Positions 17,801 to 21,633 of a stretch of DNA of 32,839 nt are shown here, piece by piece. The number at the start of each line of letters is the position of its first letter. Within the stretch, counting starts at the first letter, position 1. The notes beneath the pieces were generated by a model. It was given only the letters and a program-made list of their open reading frames with translations. It was not told where the DNA came from and did no database searches. The DNA is from Nemertoderma westbladi (taxonomy: Eukaryota > Xenacoelomorpha > Nemertodermatida > Nemertodermatidae), in the NCBI GenBank assembly GCA_032718475.1, contig JAUCBJ010008801.1, forward strand, positions 1-32,839. Direction: 5' to 3'. A program made the translations under genes and the position numbers.

Positions 17801-20627
17801 CAAATCATATACCTATGATTGGTTGCAAAATTATTGTCAGTTGATCCTCAATTGAATTATTTTTAAATTGTTAACCATATATGATGAAACATTATAGGTT
17901 ACATTATTTTCTAATTACCTAAATTACAGGTGATCTCCTATTGATTCCAGTTCAATCCTGCGAGGCTGCGACTACTACAGTATGTCTTAAATGGAGAATA
18001 TATTTCTAATGCTTAGTTATTTTACAACATGGCAAGTAATACGGAAAGATTTCCAATATTACTGAAATTTCAACTAAGTATGACGCTGTATTTCTAATAC
18101 ATAGTTACCATATTAACCGGGTTTCAAAAAGTAGCCCATCCCGAATTAATTTTGAAGGCAAAGAGGTATATTACATTAGATTACCGGTACCGTTAAAACA
18201 TAGGCTAAACAACTTACTGTTCTGCTGAACCGGTTTCCCATGGTACTACAGTACTAGACTGCTAGACCTGCAGACTGCCTTAAATTCATAAACAATTACT
18301 GAATTTTACTACAGTACTATATTCCTGTATTCGGTTGAACGGGACTGACGGGATTATGTTCCTGAAATTACATCTTACTACATTACCGAGGGGACCTACC
18401 GGTACTATTCGCAGTAATAGGACTTCCACGACCATTAAAGCTACAAGAATCCAATGCGATAAACTGGAATCCGTAAGAAGAATTTCGACAAATGTATTAC
18501 ACCGACTACCGGTACCCGGACTACCGGCCCGACCGTCAACCTTACATAACAGATATAATTTGGCAAGTAATCGGGATTGTTTCGGAGTTTTTATCGGCCA
18601 CAACGGTGGGAAACTATTAAGCACAACTGCTGACGATGCGGGTGATTCGTCGTCGAAACAAGCGTCAGCCGAGGACCGGTTTAAATCGATTGTTAACGAA
18701 CATAAAATCGTAATATTCATTAAGGGGGTCCCCGACGAACCCAGATGTGGATTCTCCAATGCTGTGCTTCAGGTTTTGCAAGTCCACGGTGTCAGCGATT
18801 TCGTAAGTTACAATGTCCTGGAAGACGACGAAATTCGCGAAGGTATCAAGAAGTATACGGGCTGGCCGACGATTCCTCAGGTTTTCTTTGGTGGAGAATT
18901 TATAGGAGGTTGCGATGTACTTATAGAGCTGCATCGTAGTGGTGACATTGTTAAAGAACTCGATAAGATTGGAATTACATCGAGAATAGTTCCTTGACTT
19001 TATTCATTGATCTATATTTGCATTTCATATTAATGTTGTTTGGTGAATTTGCTAAAATTTATTAGTATAATTTATAAAAATACGGTATGTCTTTCAATTT
19101 GCTAAGAAAAACCATCACTTTTAATAATATTTTTCAACTATTATCTCGTGATGTAACAGGTCTTCATTAGCTGTAACCGGTCCTGCTCGCGTATAGGATC
19201 TAACTCGACGCTGAATAATTTATTAAGACACAAACAATTATGGTAGACAGACAGACCTACTTGTGTGTGATAATATTTTTAAATACAAATGAAATGGGAG
19301 ACTTTCGACGTAATAAAAATTCATCCCTCTCCAGGGGAAATTCGACGCAAATAACATCTGATTACTTTTAAAAATGAAACTGTCACCTGTTCTATTCCTG
19401 TTCTCTTGCCACTCTAACCTGCACCTTTCCCTACAGTGAGAATTTAACTCTGAGACGAAATATAAATTCGGCGAGATGGGATTTGAGTCCAGTCCTACAC
19501 TACACTACCCAATTATAAATCACACGTCAATTTTCCATGGCTGGACCTATTTCCTTTTAAGCTTCAAGAGCAGCCCCCCCCCCCCCCATTAAACCATATA
19601 ATATACTATGTAGTAGGGCAAAATTGTATTGTACACAACCAATCCAATAGAGTTCACTCAGTTAAGGCACAACTCACCTAATAGGATGTGCCCCTCTCTT
19701 AGAGAGGGCTAGGTTCACTCAGTTAAGGCACAACTCACCTAATAGGATGTGCCCCTCTCTTAGAGAGGGCTAGGTTCACTCAGTTAAGGCACAACTCACC
19801 TAATAGGATGTGCCCCTCTCTTAGAGAGGGCTAGGTTCACTCAGTTAAGGCACAACTCACCTAATAGGATGTGCCCCTCTCTTAGAGAGGGCTAGGTTCA
19901 CTCAGTTAAGGCACAACTCCCCTAATAGGATGTGCCCATCTCAAGGAGCGGGTTAGGTTCACTCAGTTAAGTCACAACTCCCCTAATAGGTTGTGCCCCT
20001 CTGTTAGAGAGGGCTAGGTTCACTCAGTTAAGGCACAACTCACCTAATAGGATGTGCCCCTCTCTTAGAGAGGGCTAGGTTCACTCAGTTAAGGCACAAC
20101 TCACCTAATAGGATGTGCCCCTCTCTTAGAGAGGGCTAGGTTCACTCAGTTAAGGCACAACTCACCTAATAGGATGTGCCCCTCTCTTAGAGAGGGCTAG
20201 GTTCACTCAGTTAAGGCACAACTCACCTAATAGGATGTGCCCCTCTCTTAGAGAGGGCTAGGTTCACTCAGTTAAGGCACAACTCCCCTAATAGGATGTG
20301 CCCATCTCAAGGAGCGGGTTAGGTTCACTCAGTTAAGTCACAACTCCCCTAATAGGTTGTGCCCCTCTGTTAGAGAGGGCTAGGTTCACTCAGTTAAGGC
20401 ACAACTCACCTAATAGGATGTGCCCCTCTCTTAGAGAGGGCTAGGTTCACTCAGTTAAGGCACAACTCACCTAATAGGATGTGCCCTTCCCTTAGAGCGG
20501 GTGTGGTTGACTCGGTCAATGCCTGAGCTAACTTAGCGAAGCGTTCTGCAATCCCAGGGGTTCCCGGTTCAAATGTTTTAGTTGTTGACGCTATCTGCTG
20601 ATCTATTTCCTCCAACCGTATTAGTGC
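2707..20627 (-). CDS. spectrin-repeat plus Ig-domain cytoskeletal protein (CCDC141/titin-like), 22 exons, 5' end not found
   Basis: Exons in transcript order: 20627-20471, 16788-16514, 15591-15400, 15292-15119, 14872-14691, 14529-14400, 14276-14088, 13828-13652, 13452-13177, 12733-12542, 12301-12118, 11915-11694, 11527-11303, 11029-10886, 10701-10555, 10327-10159, 9938-9522, 9042-8878, 4651-4530, 4257-3970, 3668-3508, 2847-2715. All have AG acceptors and GT donors, and every length and phase joins in frame (4,321 nt). The first 11 to 12 exons (about 750 residues) read as amphipathic helices with spectrin-like Trp anchors (for example WLQLWADR, SWQLRL). The rest holds seven I-set Ig domains with Cys/Trp/DxGxY marks, some lacking one Cys. 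Vertebrate CCDC141, next to titin, also combines spectrin-like repeats with C-terminal Ig, and its length is close. No kinase, DH/PH or FN3 domain is seen, which argues against Trio/kalirin. The product is probably intracellular, since no signal peptide is visible, although the N-terminus is missing. The gene hosts two other genes in its introns. Confidence 0.82.
2936..3174 (+). mobile_element. MITE-like element, copy A
   Basis: About 235 bp with imperfect terminal inverted repeats of the type AGGGGGGAACTGGACGCAA: the left end reads GGGGGGACTTTCGATGCAA and the right end reads TTGCGTCCAGTTGCCCCCC before TTTCTC. There is no coding capacity. The internal part (AACAGCTGATTACTC, ACTGTAACCTG, AACCTGCTCC) is shared with the copies near 8180, 17424 and 19295. 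It lies in the intron between the last two exons of the minus-strand gene. Confidence 0.75.
3508..3668 (-). CDS. exon 21: first half of Ig domain 7
   Basis: Phase 1 in, phase 0 out (ATA AAA | GTAAGT). It reads PKVAPRFTAQLRDIFIDEG and then VEWQKDG, the A and C strands of an I-set Ig domain. The usual first Cys position is Phe (SASFEV), so the intradomain disulfide is absent, as in many titin-type domains. Confidence 0.85.
3970..4257 (-). CDS. exon 20: complete Ig domain 6
   Basis: A single 288-bp exon in phase 1-1 encodes one whole I-set domain: SPRFIVPLESLTLNQSD, ARFTC, VQWFHDG, and SAGTYRVVATN with Val where the second Cys would be. The donor is the weaker GTTTGT. Acceptor GTAG|CTCTCG. Confidence 0.85.
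4530..4651 (-). CDS. exon 19: second half of Ig domain 5
   Basis: Phase 2 in, phase 1 out. It reads FGKNVSLVLREAKRSDEGTY, then SVKATNPAG. It joins exactly to exon 18 across a 4.2-kb intron that contains the FANCB-like gene: the split Lys codon AA|A is restored. Confidence 0.85.
5374..7797 (-). CDS. FANCB: FANCB-like Fanconi anaemia core complex protein, intronless and nested
   Basis: A single 807-codon ORF from ATG at 7797 to TAA at 5374. Human FANCB is 859 residues. I see collinear resemblance to FANCB. Residues about 135-172 (LKFGMTFP.., LADGPLLFW, FYFITASG) match its segment with NGPLILW and FFFISSQTG. Residues 294-310 (DVLNSGSGDSYLIVS) match LMDSGGGNLFFVVS. The middle part, with its Lys/Leu-rich helix near residues 420-455, and the C-terminal part follow in the same order. 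FANCB pairs with FAAP100 and FANCL in the core complex that ubiquitinates FANCD2/FANCI during DNA crosslink repair in the nucleus. Vertebrate FANCB genes have introns. This copy has none and lies inside an intron of a same-strand gene, as a retrocopy or a gene that lost its introns would. The frame is intact over 2.4 kb, so it is likely functional. The family call is from memory of the sequence; FAAP100 fits less well. Confidence 0.68.
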   Translation of the reverse strand: MEPAIRPPPRIFSLSNSNQLVRLSSNVSPTSTDSDSVSSRFTFAETRYIPGTEPTFSQPKTIRTIKLYGRVDVINCRELLDKSTGLRNIYLHLQQHSQTDSERKSTKPNVRKPQADIIQHLLLIDSATGGDKQVLKFGMTFPLLPVNNCLLADGPLLFWKTSNTFYFITASGISTGRRHTRYEHGDAFKTLLDIRLSPDFTEYILTGVRAHPDFSTSVSRLAFTVSEGPDGFRLVLDPDVPQVYAGTVVSYKRCADPLTDEECVFIGTSSRQVVECRERRVIRFAQLDIIPYRIDVLNSGSGDSYLIVSESRDVTDPAINGTVSTFATTDDVTNCCYSITVLLRKDFSVVRVFTDVASYYLGDFCNPFWDQLLLVKGNSFPPNKFVVVDMELIHEGSCERLESAPNKPDGDLLRGKIDEFRKKLDELKLLRNGKEQTLIHLCKYMSLQSWSPRHRYTDTQVVSLTANVPQSSTHCPPTPTRPLSVDWLANYTASSPPRWVAHCKLRVHLHDIVNCSLSAVLLNDNNNSCQYSESVITGLLPFDALVTVNKSYDVFLALHLDFRTCLFPLKVALICRWENKSTVVEKSSQQSSLTVGTISLDLPEFLDSKLSVQNIQERFLKSSLLDFTQPEFVLSISSATLPSHSVVTTLKESLEPCELSDRGFSVPTGHSHPLAGCRITSLNSTVHSSLIKVNVNNPSQAALLIQLLCNNTTADVGFNLVPDIVGLNETVSDLCERFSVRLKSLLTSYLDSLNNLLPSESDVVCIGSPATTVVPRAKYIQCTKSIIRCYIDGLILSINLSDLNSYH
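7798..8171. other. upstream region of the FANCB-like gene
   Basis: About 370 bp between the ORF start and the transposon-like DNA. I see no convincing TATA box or exon. Words such as CAGTACCGGTACT and CTGCAATGCTGCAAACC are frequent. It should contain the promoter of the nested gene, but no site can be assigned. Confidence 0.35.
8172..8362 (+). mobile_element. MITE-like element, copy C, with expanded G-run end, truncated
   Basis: It begins in a run of about 22 G followed by ACTTTCGACGTGCAA. The shared core (AACAGCTGATTACTCCG, AAAACTGTAACCTG, CACCTGCTCC) follows. The right terminal repeat is missing. The homopolymer appears to be an expansion of the G-rich terminal repeat, so its length in the assembly is unreliable. 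Confidence 0.65.
8433..8685. mobile_element. foldback (long inverted repeat) element
   Basis: The two halves are imperfect inverted copies about 110-120 bp long. GGTGGCACTGAAGG near 8448 pairs with CTTCCGTGCCACC at 8661-8673. TCTCAGAATTAAAAAA near 8488 pairs with TTTTTTAATTCTGAGA near 8632. TCAAATTCGTTTTTCG near 8527 pairs with CGAAAAAACGAATTTGA near 8580. There is no coding capacity. It is typical of a foldback MITE that would form a long hairpin in RNA or single-stranded DNA. Confidence 0.75.
8878..9042 (-). CDS. exon 18: first half of Ig domain 5
   Basis: Phase 2 in (AG|T restores Ser after exon 17), phase 2 out. It reads NVAPSFTDQLRDLVIDEGD, then PDIQWFFND. The usual first Cys is replaced (RISLTV). 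Confidence 0.85.
9522..9938 (-). CDS. exon 17: end of Ig domain 3 and all of Ig domain 4
   Basis: The longest exon (417 bp). First part: LELRPARVTDSGLFVCRASN, closing Ig 3. It then encodes a complete I-set domain with both Cys (HKFTC and NYTCQAKN), IVWFKNN, and MEDGGNYTC. Donor G|GTGAGT in phase 2. Confidence 0.9.
10159..10327 (-). CDS. exon 16: first half of Ig domain 3
   Basis: Phase 1 in, phase 2 out (ACC AG|GTGAGA joins G to give Arg). It reads EPPVFVRELRSIDVDDG, then VVWTKDGRDV. The Cys in strand B is replaced by Leu (FLMLEAEV). Confidence 0.87.
10555..10701 (-). CDS. exon 15: second half of Ig domain 2
   Basis: Phase 1 in and out. It reads HRLTINQVRPDDKGLYWCKA (DKGLYWC is the F strand). 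GTATGT donor; joins exon 16 by restoring a Glu codon. Confidence 0.88.
10886..11029 (-). CDS. exon 14: first half of Ig domain 2
   Basis: Phase 1 in and out. It reads TPPVFTIPLRDYHVNENDRL, then PTVSWMKEDKPLK. Donor GTAGGC. The next exon restores Gly. Confidence 0.87.
11303..11527 (-). CDS. exon 13: main part of Ig domain 1
   Basis: Phase 1 in and out. It begins in the B strand: the split TGT codon restores Cys (AC|FDCEVHADPDP). It continues EVVWSKDGYEIRP and HLGKYEFRAKNPAGEAS. Donor GTTGGT. Confidence 0.87.
11694..11915 (-). CDS. exon 12: last helical segment, linker and start of Ig domain 1
   Basis: Reads a helix (ALIHYQPILTRNKEIFDIF), a basic and Pro-rich linker (KNKRSLQSAPPPLG), then the A strand of the first Ig domain (APSIETPLTDCHVLDGG). 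This is the boundary between the spectrin and Ig halves. Donor T|GTGAGT in phase 1. Confidence 0.85.
12118..12301 (-). CDS. exon 11: spectrin-like helices
   Basis: Phase 0 in, phase 1 out. It reads CNRWWREADDLLNRVGKQID, then a second helix ending INELSVYLWG. The paired Trp fits the helix-A anchor of a spectrin repeat. Confidence 0.85.
12542..12733 (-). CDS. exon 10: spectrin-like helices
   Basis: 64 codons in phase 0-0, rich in Glu, Leu and Arg: ERIRSELVLLEELYSRLWEE, then HRKKLQAAVEYFRLVDE. Donor GTTAGT. Confidence 0.85.
13107..13190. repeat. 41-bp tandem duplication of an exon 9 donor site
   Basis: The end of exon 9 with its GTGAGT donor (13177/13176) is repeated 41 bp into the intron: CAGTAATGGTG..AAAACTCACATC occurs at 13111 and 13152. 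The second copy has an intact GTGAGT at 13135-13130. Using it would leave the exon in phase 2, out of frame with exon 10. Confidence 0.8.
13177..13452 (-). CDS. exon 9: spectrin repeat segment
   Basis: 92 codons, phase 0-0. It reads EEVEDILSRLQHRHKTWLQL followed by WADRQDRIRG, then a second helix (FQERLNQLNSQYKG) and a third (CRRETDKFEAWVKGLD). The conserved Trp spacing is that of a spectrin repeat. Confidence 0.88.
13652..13828 (-). CDS. exon 8: spectrin-like helices
   Basis: 59 codons in phase 0-0: METFDASERDFARELNLTDT and HRSYKINLEEQLNKTFDSG. Donor GTGGGT. Confidence 0.83.
14088..14276 (-). CDS. exon 7: spectrin-like helices
   Basis: 63 codons in phase 0-0: ELTRKANMAEMLALKSDTNG, then EREAIVEELVSRKVQC and a third helix ending INFLDNLNE. 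Donor GTAGGC. Confidence 0.84.
14400..14529 (-). CDS. exon 6: spectrin-like helix
   Basis: Phase 2 in (AG|A restores Arg), phase 0 out. It reads TIEWVEDTIDVYLQELHAGD, then a Gln/Ala-rich helix (HALQARLGEVEVAQS). Donor GTAAGT. Confidence 0.85.
14691..14872 (-). CDS. exon 5: spectrin-like helices
   Basis: Phase 0 in, phase 2 out. It reads EQLELFKARKHSLHDLWDSW and THTQW-type anchors (FHTQWTTFKVET). Acceptor TATTTCTCAG. Its upstream intron carries a 30-bp tandem array ending 8 bp before the acceptor. Confidence 0.86.
14881..15021. repeat. 30-bp tandem array beside a splice acceptor
   Basis: Four full copies of a 30-bp unit (TACAAACTTTCTTTATAAAC plus TACAATAAAA) and a partial fifth. One copy differs by one base (TATATAC). 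On the transcribed minus strand each copy reads TTTTATTGTAG, which resembles a splice acceptor. Confidence 0.9.
15119..15292 (-). CDS. exon 4: spectrin-like helices
   Basis: 58 codons in phase 0-0: LENVSLDAKHIELTHRQWRD, then RWQNMIDLYDQLMVTG. The Trp-x4-Trp pair is a spectrin helix-A anchor. Donor GTAAGT. Confidence 0.86.
15400..15591 (-). CDS. exon 3: spectrin-like helices
   Basis: 64 codons in phase 0-0: QLVENKVEQLRGEWLKLSHH, then QRIRLGELYADFHRIILQ. Donor GTCGGT. Confidence 0.86.
15776..16050 (+). mobile_element. dispersed repeat family 2, copy 1
   Basis: Starts with a C-rich run (ACCCCCACCCCCCCCAG), then AATTTTTCTACAAATTTAG, GCATGAAATTTGAAAC, GCTTTCAATCTTTAGCTA, GTGTCTCCCGCGAT, and ends near GGCTATTTTATTCTATTTA. 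The same blocks in the same order occur at 27113-27430 and, inverted, at 27655-28000. There is no ORF. It lies in the intron between exons 2 and 3. Confidence 0.75.
16250..16315 (-). repeat. tRNA-like relic (SINE or pseudo-tRNA)
   Basis: On the minus strand GGGGTTCGATTCTCTCC matches the tRNA B box and is preceded by D-loop-like and anticodon-like sequence (CAATCAGATCGGTTATC). The 5' half of the acceptor stem cannot be paired, so it is not an intact tRNA gene. Confidence 0.4.
16514..16788 (-). CDS. exon 2: spectrin-like helices
   Basis: Phase 1 in (the G from exon 1 restores Glu), phase 0 out. It reads GVEMLQSRCAELGSHCKADR, then YIAWDEKYSLVTTWLVN and DFLEDHQRLRDDLR. Acceptor TTTTCTTGCAG, donor GTAGGT. 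Confidence 0.85.
17128..17190 (-). repeat. tRNA-like relic (SINE or pseudo-tRNA)
   Basis: The minus strand reads GAGTGGTTAATCGCATTGC, then CCCGGGTTCAATCCCG, resembling a D arm and a B-box/T arm. The acceptor stem does not pair, so it is a relic rather than a working gene. Confidence 0.42.
17424..17663 (-). mobile_element. MITE-like element, copy B (best-preserved terminal repeats)
   Basis: The left end GGGGGAAACTGGACGCAA and the right end TTGCGTCCAGTTTCCACCC are near-perfect inverted repeats of about 18 bp. The inside is the reverse complement of copy A, including GGAGCAGGATACAG and GAGAATAATCAGCTGTTA. Total about 235 bp, no ORF. A clear target-site duplication was not found. Confidence 0.8.
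18335..18997 (+). CDS. GLRX5: mitochondrial monothiol glutaredoxin (GLRX5-type), intronless
   Basis: A 220-codon single-exon ORF, ATG 18335 to TGA 18997. The C-terminal 110 residues are a monothiol glutaredoxin: KGVPDEPRCGFSNAVLQ with the active-site CGFS (Cys138), the cis-Pro loop WPTIPQVF (178-184) and the glutathione-binding GGCD (191-194). The first ~100 residues are rich in Arg, Thr and Ser and poor in acid, as expected for a mitochondrial presequence, though longer than usual (human GLRX5 is about 157 residues). A second in-frame Met at residue 8 may be the true start. The family transfers [2Fe-2S] clusters from the ISCU scaffold in the mitochondrial matrix. The gene lies inside intron 1 of the minus-strand spectrin-Ig gene on the opposite strand. 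The vertebrate gene has an intron and this one does not. Confidence 0.93.
   Translation: MNGTDGIMFLKLHLTTLPRGPTGTIRSNRTSTTIKATRIQCDKLESVRRISTNVLHRLPVPGLPARPSTLHNRYNLASNRDCFGVFIGHNGGKLLSTTADDAGDSSSKQASAEDRFKSIVNEHKIVIFIKGVPDEPRCGFSNAVLQVLQVHGVSDFVSYNVLEDDEIREGIKKYTGWPTIPQVFFGGEFIGGCDVLIELHRSGDIVKELDKIGITSRIVP
18998..19294. other. 3' flank of the glutaredoxin gene
   Basis: AT-rich, with no ORF and no canonical AATAAA in the first 200 bp. It presumably contains the 3' UTR of the glutaredoxin gene, ending before a MITE copy at 19295. Confidence 0.35.
19295..19496 (+). mobile_element. MITE-like element, copy D
   Basis: Shares GGGAGACTTTCGACG, CCCTCTCCAGGGGAAATTCG, TCTGATTACT and CTGTCACCTGTTCTATT with the other copies, but its ends have decayed. 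Confidence 0.68.
19653..20470. repeat. 61-bp satellite carrying copies of the exon 1 splice donor
   Basis: Thirteen monomers of exactly 61 bp run into the exon 1 junction, which is the fourteenth. On the minus strand each contains CACATCCTATTAG|GTGAGT, the same as the last bases and donor of exon 1, then GCCTTAACTGAGTGAACC. Nine extra copies keep GTGAGT. Four (junctions at about 19919, 19980, 20285, 20346) read GGGAGT and have lost GT. Each unit also has a palindrome, CCCTCTCTTAGAGAGGG. Confidence 0.95.
20471..20627 (-). CDS. exon 1 of those found: spectrin-like helix, end shared with satellite
   Basis: 52 codons plus one base, acceptor CCTTAG at 20628, phase 0 in and phase 1 out. It reads ALIRLEEIDQQIASTTKTFE, then GIAERFAKLAQALTEST. 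G plus the AG of exon 2 gives Glu, so the join is in frame. There is no Met and an in-frame TAG just upstream, so an earlier exon must exist. The last ~35 bp belong to the 61-bp repeat family. Confidence 0.78.
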
Positions 20628-21330
20628 CTAAGGAATATTAAAAAATGATGTTATTAGTGTGATAATGAATGATATTTCTACAATAATCATTTTTCGAAGT
20701 GCGGTTTTACAATCTGTAATAAAACAACCATATGACCTCAGCAGTTCTCAGTAAATGTCTTCGCACCTTCAGTTTTTACCGTTGAATTTCACTTCCACGG
20801 CCGCGCTTTACGCGGCCAATTCATGTCATTTAATTCAAACCACTCCCGGTTGAAGTTAGTGGTCATGCATGGTGAGGGTGTGAACTGTGTTTTTTATAGA
20901 TTGCCTGATTTTGGTGAGTCACCGTTGCCCAAGTAACTGTATTCTCACACACCATTGGGTGAGTATTCCCACACCACCACCGTAGCATTTACCACAGTGG
21001 AATCGCTAATGAATTGAATATATTGCAGAGCGTTCCAATCAAATACGCTACTGAGTACAGAACAACACATAAATCCTCAGTTGAACGGTAATGACCCCGT
21101 TACGCCCTCTCCTACAGAATAAGTAGAACTTATTATTTTTCTTCATAATATCGTTTGTTCTCAGTCCATACCACAGGTTTAGTATAATTAGTTCAGCTTC
21201 TGTGAATTCAGTAGCGGCAATTATTACCGCAATCTACTACGTTTTCAAAGAAACTTCACTCGTAATCACATGACTACAATGGTCGGGTGATGGGGGATGG
21301 AAATCTCCATCTTGTGTAACCAGACAAAAA
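20628..21330. other. region between the spectrin-Ig gene and the peptide cluster
   Basis: No firm exon. On the minus strand TCTATAAAAAACAC (about 20889-20903) resembles a TATA box, and about 35 bp later ATGACCACTAAC opens a 25-codon reading frame. No donor in phase 0 follows it, so I do not call it the first exon. A 7-bp hairpin (GGCCGCG, loop CTTTA, CGCGGCC) lies at 20799-20817. Confidence 0.35.
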
Positions 21331-21334
21331 GACT

Positions 21335-21405
21335 CCACTGTACGCATGAACTCTAAAGTGGCGCCGCAATTCTCTTTGTAACATATGTGAGTTTGTGTTG
21401 CAGTA
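21335..21405 (+). promoter_or_regulatory. conserved upstream block of peptide gene 1
   Basis: TCCACT, then GTGGCGCC and ATTCTCTTTGTAACATATG, lies about 260 bp before the start codon of gene 1. The same block at the same distance lies before gene 2 (24731-24800), amid poorly conserved DNA. It may be a shared promoter or enhancer element, or just what remains of the duplication. Confidence 0.45.
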
Positions 21406-21633
21406 TTTGTTGCTTCTGGTCAAGACAATGAAATACCATGCAATTGTAATTTTTTTAATAAAAAATAAAACAAGGAAATTAATCCAAACACCAGATTGCC
21501 GGATATTACGTCAAACTGACAAGATATTATATAACAATTGTAACTATAATTAAAAATCTCATAATGCGATAAAAATATATAACATTAAATTCCATAAAAT
21601 AAAAATTAGTATATACGCGAAGATTTTATAAAG

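Larger units (their letters stand above)
16789..20470 (-). other. 3.7-kb intron 1 holding the GLRX5-like gene and the 61-bp satellite
   Basis: Bounded by the exon 1 donor (GTGAGT, 20470-20465) and the exon 2 acceptor (TTGCAG). It contains, from low to high coordinate, a tRNA-like relic, a MITE copy, the plus-strand glutaredoxin gene, another MITE copy, a C run near 19575, and the satellite next to exon 1. Confidence 0.75.

Noticed and set aside
19653-20470. CRISPR array
   Set aside because: The monomers are contiguous 61-bp satellite units with no unique spacers, in a eukaryotic intron, and contain a splice-donor copy.
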